Assembly: GCA_036674765.1 (NCBI GenBank)
Contig: JARVKI010000004.1
Span: 620,001 to 684,000, forward strand
Origin: Seiridium cupressi
Taxonomy: Eukaryota > Ascomycota > Sordariomycetes > Amphisphaeriales > Sporocadaceae
Direction of reading: 5' to 3'
DNA length: 64,000 nt
Position numbers and translations under genes: made by a program. The notes beneath the pieces are model-generated. The model searched no databases and was not told the DNA's origin. It saw nothing but the letters and a program-made list of their open reading frames with translations. Numbering within the stretch: position 1 is the stretch's first letter; the number at the start of each line of letters is the position of its first letter. Below, one piece after another: positions 36,818 through 46,193 of the stretch.

Positions 36818-38662
36818 ATGCCCGATACGACAGAAAAAAGCCGTATGAGAGACTTAGTTACAGCCTGCAAGCTTGTAAGTTCAGCAGGGTATGTTGTTCT
36901 CCAAGAATTGTCTAACTTGACCGTATTTGCAGGTGGTTCAAACTTCATGGCAATCTAGCGCGCAGTCATGGCTGACAGTTCCCACTGGCATTCTGGCCAT
37001 GCTTGCAGCATGCTTTGGCGTCGACAAACTGCTAGCAATCGGGGGTGTCTCATTTCCGGCCTCAGTGGCCTGTCTGATCGTGCTGTTTCTTGCACTCCTC
37101 CTGTCCGAGAGGGTCTTCGGTGAACATCGGACGCGTCGGTTCGTCGGCTATGTGGACATACCGGTTTAGTGGACCTCACGATAGCTTCACGGCGATTGCA
37201 TTTTGCTGACGATGTCAGGGTGGCTGGTCGTTGCGGTGGATCAGTATCTTCTTCACGCCATCGTTTGTTCTCCTGCCGTTAAGTCCACCAATCGGCGTGA
37301 TTGAGGTCTTCAAGATCATTGCCGTGTTTGGTGAGTATCACATGTGGCAGTAATCCAACCCCGAACTGGCTAACGTTCCCAGTCATCGGATTTCTGGTCA
37401 TGATGGTGGCCACCGCATACATGACGCGCGCCATTCAGACCGTCCTGGGTACTTCGAAGCGTGCACTGACTGAGCGTGCTGAGGAACTAGGCCCTCGCGG
37501 GGACGAGATACCCATGACCGCCACGCCAGTTCACGAGGAAGAACAGCATGCGACCCCGGAACCATCGCCTGAAGCATCTACTTTGGACATCACTGTGCCA
37601 TCGCCAGCCGTGGCATCTCAGGCTAATTCCCAGATTCGTCTCCACGAGCCCGAGCTTGACACTTCTCCAGAGACGAATGGTGATGCAAGGTCGTTCGACC
37701 TGCCGCCACAAGCTCATGTGCCCCCTCCACGTTCTGAGGTATGGGCATTGCTTATCGTGCGCCATCTTGACCTGTTGATTTATTCCGTCTTGTTCCTCTT
37801 CGTAGGAATCCCTGTGTATTATGCTATTGGCTATGGTATGCCGATGCATCTGACCTTCGGGGTGCTTACCTACTTCGGCGCGATCTCATTACCGCCTTCT
37901 TGGAAACAATACCTCCATCCAGTCCTTGTATCTTCGTTCTTTACCGTGCTTGGTATATGGGTACTCGGATTGGCCATGGGTCGCAGCCTCAATAGCACCT
38001 TGACCGAATATCGTACTGGCGCCAAATACCTCGAGCTCTGGGATGGAAGCAGCGAGTTACCCGGAGCAGGTGACATCCTTTCCAGTGTGCTCGACGCTAG
38101 TATTGTTGCTTTGGCTCTGCCAATGTACCAATACCGACGAGAGCTTCGTCAGCACTTCTTCGCTATTGTGACGCCGAATATCCTGGTCTCCATAGCGTCT
38201 TTATTCGCGTACCCCTACATCTGCTACGCGATCGGCATTACTGCCGAACGAAGTCTAGCTTTTGCTGCTCGAAGCCTGACGCTCGCATTAGCTACTCCTG
38301 CGGTAGTCAATTTGGGTGGCGACACGTACACAATCGCTGCGATTGCCATTGCTAGTGGAATCGTCGGGGCTCTGTTAGGGCAGCAGATGCTTGCTTGGCT
38401 CAAAATACCCGAAGGTATGCTTTCTAGAGACTTGGAAGACCTAGATCCGCTAACCATGATCTTTCTTTCAGATGACTACGTTACTCGTGGGGTCACGCTT
38501 GGCGCAAACTCATCTGCGATCGCCACGGCTATGCTGCTACGGACGGATCCTCGCGCAGCAGCATTGTCAAGTTTGTCTATGGGACTGTTTGGCACTATCA
38601 CGGTCCTGTTCACTTCGATACCTCCCATCTCCAGCGCTATTAGGTCGCTCGTAGGATTGTAA
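36818..38662 (+). CDS. LrgA/LrgB-type membrane protein (CidA/CidB fusion, PLGG1-like)
   Basis: Exons are 36818-36874, 36933-37163, 37219-37330 and 37383-38662, all joined in frame, giving 559 residues. The first three exons encode an LrgA-like hydrophobic half, with helices around ILAMLAACFGVDKLL and VACLIVLFLALLLSERV, then GGWSLRWISIFFTPSFVLLP. Exon 4 begins VIGFLVMMVATAYMTRAIQ and then has an acidic, Pro/Ser-rich linker of about 100 residues. An LrgB-like half of about six to eight helices follows, including LTFGVLTYFGAISLPP, FAARSLTLALATPAVVNLGG and AIASGIVGALLGQ. In bacteria LrgA and LrgB are separate proteins; in plants a fused version, PLGG1, is the chloroplast glycolate/glycerate transporter. 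A role in organic-acid transport is inferred from that family. The membrane location in fungi is not clear from the sequence, and no obvious cleavable signal is seen. Confidence 0.9.
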
Positions 38663-40080
38663 CTCGGCTAGAGATAAATAAGTTACTAGTCTGAGATACA
38701 TAGGTCAGTAGAGAGTTCCAATATATCGTGCTCCTCTACGATTCCATGTTTGAAGTCGTCATGTTGAATCATAACCGTAGAAATATATAGAGTTCCCAAC
38801 TTCGGACCGCTTCTATTTATAAATAAATCCCTTCGAGCGTGAAGGAGAAAAGTGGGTACCGTGATTATTGTAATGACGACTCTTGAATGTTTCTTTAGCT
38901 TGGATCACACAATTTCCGGTAGCAAGACCAAATTTGTGATACGGCAGAACGATTCCAGCTCATCATATACGAGGTCATGCTCCGGATGGAGGACGCGACA
39001 AGCTTCATGACGACGGATTTTCACTTGTGGACTCGAGAGAGACGGAGGTACTGTAGTGGCCCCCCTGCGCAAGTTGATTCCAAGCCAATCGATATTTAGA
39101 GCCGTCTCAGAGCTGTTAAAGCCGCATTGAAGGAAGCTTTGATGACCGGAATGAGTGCCGCGACTTGTCGACGCAAATTGCCGTGCATCGACTGGCGCGT
39201 GGTTGTATGAGGCCGTACGTGTGCAGTACGGTAATGGCCATCGTCATCTGAATCTTTGATCACATCGCCGTTGGAATGCTAGTAAACCAGGTTGATTGAT
39301 GAAGGCATAGACTACATCACTACCGTGACTATATCTATGGCCCATGTTTCTTCCCTCCAAGTATTATCAGGCGCGTGTGGGAAATGGTGATGCATCACAA
39401 TGTCTGACACTACAGCACCCTCGCCGGCGCGCTACTGTTGAACATTGGCAAGGCCAGAAACTTGATGCCTGAGCCGCAATTTGAATCAACTAGGTACATG
39501 GACTCACCGCGCAGGTCATAATTTGGCGCTGCTGCACGAGTGTGCAATAGTGGGGCCAGCAATTGTCCGAGGCTTTCAATTTAATGTTCTCACAATACAT
39601 GCTGCTCTGGGGAAGCTTTTCCCTTTAGCAGAGAGTGGTCAATGGTATTACACCATCATCTTTGAGGTCAATTACATGGGAAAAGCTTTCTCGTTGACCG
39701 GAAGCCCTTGGGCTTGGGGTAATTCCCATTTATGAATTAGGATGGTGTGGCTCATTCTTGATTCAATTCTTTGATGATCGCTCGTCAAGGTTCATTAGGC
39801 CGGTTCCAAAAGCGCTCCTGTCTGGCACACTACTATCAAGTTCAAAGTTATACTGTTCGGCGAGACGAGTTTGGCTTAGGTATCATGTGAATCAGACCGA
39901 TAAACCATTCCCGAGTAACTGCATGGGCCATGGCTACAGGGTCGATCTCGCGTACCCAACGCCGCCAGGAGGTTAACACCGATTCTTCTTTGCTTCCTAC
40001 ACTTCTTTTTCATTAGCATTAGGTCTTGTTTCTTCTTTAATTGTACGCTGTATCATGACCAGTCAAAACCTGCGAAATTA
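38663..40080. other. Intergenic region, no feature seen
   Basis: This is moderately AT-rich, with no recognisable gene or RNA. It forms the promoter side of the RBR ligase gene. Confidence 0.5.
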
Positions 40081-41112
40081 ATGATGGCTATGATGACTTG
40101 TAACGAGGCTCTCTTCAACGAGATGCTTGCCCTCAACGCTATATACGGCGAGGGCACGGCGGTGATTACTGCGAGCACTACGACTCATGAAATTCTAGCT
40201 TTGCGGCCACCGGAGACGAAACATGCCTTTCTCCTCCGAGTTCCAGATTCATATCCACAAAATCCCCTGCAGCTGAGCGGAGTGGATGCTTCATTATACT
40301 TCCAGAGTACTGACAGAACATGCCAGAGATCGATGATCTACTTCCAAGCTTTGCTGTACCTTCACTACAGTCCAGAAGATGTCGTTCTCTATAACGTGAT
40401 CGAACACTTTCTTTCAATCACCGGCGAACTTGCACCCTTGGACGAAGAGGAAAATCACAATATCTATCTCATTAACGACAGATTAGCTGAGCTTGTTGAA
40501 GCTGTAGAGGCCAGATCGCGACTCAACACAACCCTGATCCTACCAGATGCACCACCTCTAGTGCAATGCTCGGTATGCCTGGACTCTCTCTTCGAAATCG
40601 ACGCCCTCAGCCTTCCATGCAAGCATTCTTACTGTGTCGCATGTTTCCAGGAAGGAGTTCGAATCATCACGGTCCAACAACAGGGTTCTCTCCGATGCTG
40701 CGGCGACCTCGTTCCTTACACACTGGTGGCCAAGTATGGCAACCTGCAGCCCGAAGCCCTGGACACCTCAGAGCCATTGCACTGCTTTTATGCGAAATGC
40801 TCGACTTTCATCCCGACTTTGAGGAGAAAGAATAACACTGGAAGCTGTCCGGCGTGCGGGCGGAAGACCTGCGTGATGTGCAACACGAAGGCACACAAAG
40901 GCGACTGCTCTGATGCCCTGTCAGGGAGTTTGATGAAGAAAATGCACTGGAAAAGATGCCCTAATTGCAAGATGGTGGTCGAAAGGATCGATGGATGCAA
41001 ACATATGGTCTGTCGTTGTGGAGAAGCTTTTTGCTACTATTGTGGAAAGCTGTGGAAAAGTCACGACCCAAACGGGTGTCTAAAAGGACGCACCTGGGAC
41101 ATGATGCGCTAG
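40081..41112 (+). CDS. RWD-RBR E3 ubiquitin ligase (RING-IBR-RING)
   Basis: A 343-residue single-exon protein. Residues 1-120 look like an RWD domain, with an N-terminal helix (LFNEMLALNAIYGEG) and the FLLRVPDSYPQNP turn. RING1 starts at Cys163 (CSVCLDSLFEIDALSLPCKH-SYC). The IBR segment follows (CPACGRKTCVMCNTKAHKGDC). RING2 covers about residues 291-322 (RCPNCKMVVERIDGCKHMVC-RCGEAFCYYCG). Cys306 in DGCKHMVC aligns with the catalytic cysteine that accepts ubiquitin in HHARI/parkin-type ligases. The protein is small and compact, without the Ariadne helix domain, like other fungal RWD-RBR proteins related to RNF14 or Itt1. The substrate is unknown. The gene is convergent with the FAD monooxygenase downstream. 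Confidence 0.92.
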   Translation: MMAMMTCNEALFNEMLALNAIYGEGTAVITASTTTHEILALRPPETKHAFLLRVPDSYPQNPLQLSGVDASLYFQSTDRTCQRSMIYFQALLYLHYSPEDVVLYNVIEHFLSITGELAPLDEEENHNIYLINDRLAELVEAVEARSRLNTTLILPDAPPLVQCSVCLDSLFEIDALSLPCKHSYCVACFQEGVRIITVQQQGSLRCCGDLVPYTLVAKYGNLQPEALDTSEPLHCFYAKCSTFIPTLRRKNNTGSCPACGRKTCVMCNTKAHKGDCSDALSGSLMKKMHWKRCPNCKMVVERIDGCKHMVCRCGEAFCYYCGKLWKSHDPNGCLKGRTWDMMR

Positions 41113-41385
41113 AAAGTCCCTCACAAGCTTGGCATGGCTAGTCTAGGTCTAGAAATGTCTGATCCTCAGGTCATGAGGTTATGAGTGTTGGAGGATCTAG
41201 TTGCACTGGAAATGGGATACCAAACTTGACTGTTTGGATTGCACCGTCATGATGCAAGATCACCATCAGACTTCCATGATAGACCGAAGAAATACTGTTA
41301 AACCCGCAAATGCTTAAACCACTCAATTCGCTAGTTCTGAACACTATTTATCGGAATTTGTCTTGTTATATCCGCCTGCCTCCCG

Positions 41386-42663
41386 TTACAATGTCTTCAG
41401 CTCTTCTTCGGCCCAGGCTTGTATCTGCTCCTCTGTCCTTGGCACATACAGCCACGCCATCTGTCTTGGATCCTCTGTCGACTTGTCTACCCAGATGTCC
41501 TTCTTATCAAGTAGCTGCTGTTTCTCAAGCGGCAAGCGCTTATTGTTGAGCTTCTTCGTCAGCTCGAGCAGCTCATCAACTCGATCTTGCCGCATCTTCT
41601 GCCAAAACTTCGAAGCATCTTCCCACTTCAGCCCTGTATGCTTTCTGAGCGTGGAAAGAACCAAGGCGAGGGACATGACATCTTCAAAGGCTTGCGATGC
41701 ACCGTTGCCCGTCGTGGGTGGAATTGCATGAGCGGCGTCGCCGAGAATAATCACACGATGGTGCTTCTCCGAGGTCCAGTTCTGTAGTCGGGGAACTGCA
41801 TAGAATACCCACATATTCATAGTGTCCTCGTCGATATCTTCCAGGACAGACTTGACAATATCAGGCCAAGATTCCATGTTCTGCCTAACCTTGTCCTTCA
41901 GCCCTTGCTTGTCGGCCATGAGCTGATCCCAGCCATCTCTTGGCTGATCTGCAATAGGAAACTGCGTACCAGACAGCATAGCCGAGCCGTCACGCTTTTG
42001 AGGCGCGAGGACGAATACACCGTTGGGAGATAGAACACTGACGGGGAATTTGTAATCTTTGTCCTTTGGGATCCGGAGTTGACTTGTTGGCGTTTGCCAA
42101 GTCAAAGCGGTCATACCCATGAACTTCTTCTGAACCCCGGGAGAGACATACTCCCTAACCTTGCTATGGATTCCATCAGCTCCAATTAGCAGGGATGCAG
42201 TTTCCGTAGTACCATCAGTCAGCTCAAATGAGACACCAGTGCTCGTCTCACTGGTGATCTTAACGAACTTCTTATTGAACCTGACCGGAATATTCCGTTG
42301 GAAGCAGGCATCATAGAGGATGTCGAGCAGCTCCTGGCGGTAGATGCGAAAAGCTTTATATCCGTAAACATCCTCGTCACCTAGAGGATATCGATCCAGA
42401 GTTTCCTCCGCTCCATTCTTGTAATACACATGCTCAAAGGGGAAGCTTTTCTCTTTGAGTTGAGGATAGACTCCTAGTCGATCCAGGATACGTAATCCGT
42501 TAGGAGACAACATCAGCGCCCCACTCGATGTCTTGGAAGCAGAGTGTGTACTACGAGCTTCATAGATTGTGGTAGGAACCGAGAGCTCATGGAGGGCGAG
42601 TGCCATCGCGACACCAGCAAGACCACCTCCAATGATGGCGACGTTCTTGGGAGAAGAAAGCAT
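41386..42663 (-). CDS. FAD-dependent monooxygenase, salicylate hydroxylase-like
   Basis: The product is 425 residues from the ATG at 42663. That start has A at -3 and places the dinucleotide-binding motif (NVAIIGGGLAGVAMALAL) where the family normally has it. An in-frame ATG at 42744 would add 27 residues with a weaker context. Family motifs are the GxGxxG Rossmann fold near residue 10, the DG motif LLIGADGIHSKVREYV mid-protein, and the GD motif VIILGDAAHAIPPTTGNGAS near the C-terminal third. Such flavoproteins hydroxylate aromatic substrates with NAD(P)H and oxygen, in catabolism or secondary metabolism. The gene is divergent from the reductase at 43577 and shares a 0.9 kb intergenic region with mirrored palindromes, so the pair is probably co-regulated. 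The substrate cannot be told from sequence. Confidence 0.9.
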   Translation of the reverse strand: MLSSPKNVAIIGGGLAGVAMALALHELSVPTTIYEARSTHSASKTSSGALMLSPNGLRILDRLGVYPQLKEKSFPFEHVYYKNGAEETLDRYPLGDEDVYGYKAFRIYRQELLDILYDACFQRNIPVRFNKKFVKITSETSTGVSFELTDGTTETASLLIGADGIHSKVREYVSPGVQKKFMGMTALTWQTPTSQLRIPKDKDYKFPVSVLSPNGVFVLAPQKRDGSAMLSGTQFPIADQPRDGWDQLMADKQGLKDKVRQNMESWPDIVKSVLEDIDEDTMNMWVFYAVPRLQNWTSEKHHRVIILGDAAHAIPPTTGNGASQAFEDVMSLALVLSTLRKHTGLKWEDASKFWQKMRQDRVDELLELTKKLNNKRLPLEKQQLLDKKDIWVDKSTEDPRQMAWLYVPRTEEQIQAWAEEELKTL

Positions 42664-42804
42664 CTTGATGAGGCGGGTAGTAGAAGGAGATTTGCAAGAA
42701 GGTATGCTTGTGAGTTGTGGCAGGATTGTATAGTAGGTATTCATGAGTTACGAGCTGAGTGGATTTGAGTTGTCTATTATAACTAGAACGAGTATTTCGG
42801 CAGA

Positions 42805-42812
42805 CTTATATA
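42805..42812 (-). promoter_or_regulatory. TATA box of the FAD monooxygenase
   Basis: TATATAAG on the minus strand, 142 bases before the preferred ATG. The nearest CGGATCCG palindrome begins 70 bases upstream of it. Confidence 0.55.
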
Positions 42813-42881
42813 TTCCGGGGACCAATGCTAAGAATTATTCGATGGAGATGTGTTGGTAGAAGGGGTCCTGGAGGCAGTGCC

Positions 42882-42973
42882 CGGATCCGGATTCGGCCGA
42901 GTGACCCGGCTCCGTTTCCACTCGGGCGATAACTTTAGAATCCTTTCCAAACACCGAAAAAATCCGGCCGAGT
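42882..42973. promoter_or_regulatory. CGG-palindrome array, monooxygenase side
   Basis: Contains CGGATCCG (42882-42889), CGGCCGAGT (42894-42902), CGGCTCCG (42907-42914), CTCGGGCGA (42921-42929), GAATCCT (42938-42944) and CCGGCCGAGT (42964-42973). CGGATCCG and CGGCTCCG both have the CGG-N2-CCG form that Zn(II)2Cys6 regulators bind. The same set recurs at 43251-43312. Confidence 0.6.
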
Positions 42974-43250
42974 CAATCTACGTTTCGTCCAGATGTATAA
43001 ACTGCTGTTTCATAGAATCATAAATAAGTCAGACTCACATGTCGGCTTTAGTTCGTGCTGTATCAAACCACATCCAAAACGACAGCGGTGAGTATGGAAC
43101 AATATACTTGATCTCAACGTCATTAAGAACCAACCTATGAACATGATTCTTAGAGTAGCTATTATACAGGTATATGGACAAGATCCTGAACTGAATCCTC
43201 AATTAGATGATTTTCTATCTCAAATCTGCATGCACACAAATCTACAACGA

Positions 43251-43312
43251 CTCGGGCGAGTCTTCGGCTCCGTGGTTATTGAATCCTGCTTACCGGCCGA
43301 GTATCGGATCCG
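43251..43312. promoter_or_regulatory. CGG-palindrome array, reductase side
   Basis: Contains CTCGGGCGA (43251-43259, inside GACTCG-GG-CGAGTC), CGGCTCCG (43265-43272), GAATCCT (43281-43287), CCGGCCGAGT (43293-43302) and CGGATCCG (43305-43312). The order of the four CGG elements is the mirror of the array at 42882-42973. The CGGATCCG ends 68 bases before the TATA box at 43381. Confidence 0.6.
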
Positions 43313-43380
43313 AACGCAGCGATTGGGATGGAGGACAAATGCCAAATCGCTTGCCCACCACACAATGCTTTCTCGTCACT

Positions 43381-43388
43381 TATATATA
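43381..43388 (+). promoter_or_regulatory. TATA box of the NAD(P)-binding reductase
   Basis: TATATATA followed by AG, about 190 bases before the ATG, with a CA-rich leader after it. Confidence 0.55.
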
Positions 43389-43576
43389 AGTCTTCCAAAG
43401 TCCCATATCCATAATTTCTATCAAAATCATCATCCAAAACTATTTTGTCAACTAGTACAACAGCTTCACCCTATCTACACAGCACAGCCTACCTACCAGG
43501 CTTACTTGAGTCTTCATATTCCAACTACCTTATCATCCCAGCAAAAAACAACACAACATCTTTGAAACCCTTCAAT

Positions 43577-44254
43577 ATGCATTTCCTAACGATCGGTGGC
43601 AGTGGTCGTACTGGACAGTTGATCATCGACGAAGCACTCGTCAGGGGGCACCAAGTCACTGCTCTGGTCAGAAAATCATCATCACTAGCCCCAAGAAATA
43701 ACCTTACTACCGTCGAGGGCACACCCACGAAACCCGAAGATATCGACAGGGCGTTCGAGGCCGATGCTTCCTCAACACCAACAGCAGTGGTAGTGGCGCT
43801 CAACGCACGTCGCACAAGCGACTCGCCCTTCGCTGCTCCATCGCCAGACACCCCACCACGCATGATGGCCGACTCGGTCGCCCACGCCATCACTGCCATG
43901 AAGAAGTACGGCGCACGCAAAATCGTCATCAACAGTAGCATGGGCGCGGGCTCGAGCATCGATGGGCTGAACTGCTTGCTGCGGCCTGTCTTCCTTTACA
44001 GCAATATGCGATTTCAGATGGACGATCACAATGCCGTGGATGAGGAAACAAGGAAGGCGGGCGTTGATTTCGTGTTGGTTCGACCTGTAATGTTGGCCGA
44101 AGGCGCACCGGCAGAGGTGAAGGTGTATGGAGATGATGGGAAAGGCAGCGGCTTCATGCCTAAGATTACAAGGGAAAGTGTGGCTAGGTTCATGGTAGTC
44201 GAGGCGCTGGAGGGCCACGAGTATGATGGAAGAGCTCCGGTGATCACCAATTAG
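43577..44254 (+). CDS. NAD(P)-binding protein, atypical SDR / NmrA-like reductase
   Basis: A 225-residue single-exon protein. It starts with a beta strand and nucleotide-binding loop, FLTIGGSGRTGQLII (GGxGxTG), at residues 3-17. The basic ALVRKSS segment after strand 2 (about residues 34-40) favours NADPH. Later strands include VVVALNAR, KIVINSSMGAG (about residues 115-127) and FVLVRPVML. There is no classical YxxxK catalytic pair, as usual for NAD(P)H-binding (PF13460-type) atypical SDRs, which act as reductases, isomerases or redox sensors. The gene is divergent from the FAD monooxygenase. Mirrored promoter palindromes suggest that the two work on one pathway. Confidence 0.88.
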   Translation: MHFLTIGGSGRTGQLIIDEALVRGHQVTALVRKSSSLAPRNNLTTVEGTPTKPEDIDRAFEADASSTPTAVVVALNARRTSDSPFAAPSPDTPPRMMADSVAHAITAMKKYGARKIVINSSMGAGSSIDGLNCLLRPVFLYSNMRFQMDDHNAVDEETRKAGVDFVLVRPVMLAEGAPAEVKVYGDDGKGSGFMPKITRESVARFMVVEALEGHEYDGRAPVITN

Positions 44255-44844
44255 GGTGATCAATCTACATGAGTAACCCTTAGGAATAATTTTCATGTAC
44301 CTTTGTTTTCCGACATATTTAGCGTTTCGGTATCATACGTCAGAGCATTTTCGTTGGCGATGATAGGTGGCAATATCTTCTAATTGACTTTATACAATCA
44401 CTATAGATATTGCAAGTAGCGCAAAACCCCGCTGACTAGCTGCAAATGCATTTTAGAATTTACTATTTACCCATACGTTCTTCAACCGGCTCACAGTGAT
44501 TTGAGTCTTCCTTTCTGGCCTCAACGCCCTGACGCCATCGTGCGGAGATCGTGGATGCCTGAAAGGTTCCGGATTCTAAAACATCCAGAACTTTTCCCTA
44601 GCATGCTGGACCTCATCCTTATTCGCTGTCGTGACCTCAAAGTTTCGGTTGGGCAATACTCCAACAATATATCCGCTCTATTGGCTTCCGCTACCCTGTA
44701 AAGTATGATACCACTCTGGGCTAGAATAAGTATATAATGAGTGGCTCTACGAGAATATATGGAATTTTCTTCCTTTCAGGGAGGTTATCAAACAGTTCGA
44801 TCTATGAAAACATTCATCATGGTTACCGAAGAGAGTCCACACAC
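44255..44844. other. Intergenic region upstream of the alpha/beta hydrolase
   Basis: Contains the 3' flank of the reductase gene and the hydrolase promoter. I see no copy of the CGG palindrome set found at 42.9 and 43.3 kb. Confidence 0.5.
44731..44738 (+). promoter_or_regulatory. Probable TATA box of the alpha/beta hydrolase
   Basis: TATATAAT overlaps the first in-frame ATG (44737). That makes the ATG at 44845 the better start, because a TATA box should lie upstream of transcription. Confidence 0.45.
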
Positions 44845-46191
44845 ATGGATTTCGCTGCCAAAGGCAATGAAAAAGTCCGTTTCGTCGCTAAAAAAAGTAC
44901 ACTCGACAAAGACCTTCAATGGCAAGCCTTCATCGATACCAAAGCTATCATTGAGCCCGTCACCATGGGCGTGCAGTCACTGGGCGGAAATGACGCCATC
45001 CTCGTCAAAGTCGAGCCCAGCGCCAAGACCAGCGCCTGGACCGGCTCTGCGGACGAGGCTGACTTCACCATGCGAGCAAAGGCTGAGCAATGGGAGAATT
45101 TCTTCGATGCCAATCCCAGAGCGCCATATACCAGCTTCGTCGGCCTCCAGGGCATGAACATCAAGCAGGAAGGCGTCGGAGTTCACGGAGACCAGGTCCG
45201 GTTCGCTCAGTATGGCCATCTGGGTACTCGTCTGCTGGAGGTGCTGCGCGAGGGTCTCCACGGCCCGATCAAGGAACTTGAACAAGACGCCCCAGAGGAA
45301 GACCACATCGTCGGAAAGTACATATACCTTGAGTGCCCAGTCTGGGGCCGCACCAAGATCTTCTACGAGAAGTCCGGATCTGGCCCGCAAGAGATCGTCT
45401 TCTGCCACACGGCCGATTCTGACTCGCGCCAGTACCACGGGGTCATGAACCATACAGAGATGCGTCAGCATTGCACCATGATCGCTTTTGACTTGCCAGC
45501 ACACGGTCGCTCCTTTCCGGGCGCGAATCACGTACCCAGCAACCATACGAACAACGAGGAAGCTTATGTAGGAACTATAGCGGTCGTGGTCAAGGGCTTG
45601 TGCCTCAACGAGCCCATCATCTGTGGCGCTTCCATGGCCGGACAGGTGTGTGTAGCAGTGGCGATCCGCAGTGACGAGGTCGGCGCTGGCGGCACGATTC
45701 CGCTCCAGGGCTGCGACTATCTGACCGGGGAGCGACAGTTTCAGGATAAATCCCCAGTGGTCAACCAATCACTCTTCAACCCGGATTGGATCTACGGCAT
45801 GATGGCGCCACAGTCACCCCACGTCAACAAGCAGCTCATATGGCACATGTATAGCGGACAAGCTTATGGCATATTCCACGGTGATCTGGATTTCTACTTT
45901 GGGGGCTTTGACGCGCAAGATCGTGTGGGCAAGATTGACGTGAAAAGGTGTCCAATCTATTTCTTAACCGGCGAATATGATTGGAGCACTACGCCTGAGA
46001 TGAGTAAGGCGACTGCAGATAAGATCAAGGGAGCAGGCTTCAAAAAGATGGAGAACCTGGGTCATTTCCCAGCCACCGAGAACCCGAAACTATTTGTGCC
46101 GTATCTGATTGAGGCTATTGAGTACATCCAGAGGACTCGTAAAGATTCCGCGCCCATGGTTGATGAAGGAAAGTTCTTTGATACATCGTAG
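44845..46191 (+). CDS. Alpha/beta-fold hydrolase with N-terminal extension
   Basis: The product is 448 residues from ATG 44845; an upstream ATG at 44737 is disfavoured because it overlaps a TATA-like sequence. Residues 1-150 form a domain I cannot assign. From about residue 155 an alpha/beta-hydrolase core follows: the VFCHTADSDSRQYHGV oxyanion region, a MIAFDLPAHGRSFPG strand-turn, the nucleophile elbow ICGASMAGQV (about residues 259-268), PIYFLTGEYDWSTTPEM with the likely acidic residue, and ENLGHFPATENP with the catalytic histidine. The elbow reads G-A-S-M-A instead of the usual G-x-S-x-G, which is a noteworthy variant. The substrate is unknown. The stop codon lies two bases from the stop of the convergent beta-lactamase-like gene, so the transcripts must overlap. 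Confidence 0.88.
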   Translation: MDFAAKGNEKVRFVAKKSTLDKDLQWQAFIDTKAIIEPVTMGVQSLGGNDAILVKVEPSAKTSAWTGSADEADFTMRAKAEQWENFFDANPRAPYTSFVGLQGMNIKQEGVGVHGDQVRFAQYGHLGTRLLEVLREGLHGPIKELEQDAPEEDHIVGKYIYLECPVWGRTKIFYEKSGSGPQEIVFCHTADSDSRQYHGVMNHTEMRQHCTMIAFDLPAHGRSFPGANHVPSNHTNNEEAYVGTIAVVVKGLCLNEPIICGASMAGQVCVAVAIRSDEVGAGGTIPLQGCDYLTGERQFQDKSPVVNQSLFNPDWIYGMMAPQSPHVNKQLIWHMYSGQAYGIFHGDLDFYFGGFDAQDRVGKIDVKRCPIYFLTGEYDWSTTPEMSKATADKIKGAGFKKMENLGHFPATENPKLFVPYLIEAIEYIQRTRKDSAPMVDEGKFFDTS

Positions 46192-46193
46192 CG

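Noticed and set aside
42664..42744. 27-residue N-terminal extension of the FAD monooxygenase
   Set aside because: The ATG context is poor, and the FAD-binding motif would be set unusually far in. It is not excluded, only less likely.
44737..44844. N-terminal extension of the alpha/beta hydrolase from ATG 44737
   Set aside because: The ATG overlaps TATATAAT, a likely TATA box, and the extra 36 residues look non-conserved. The start at 44845 is preferred.
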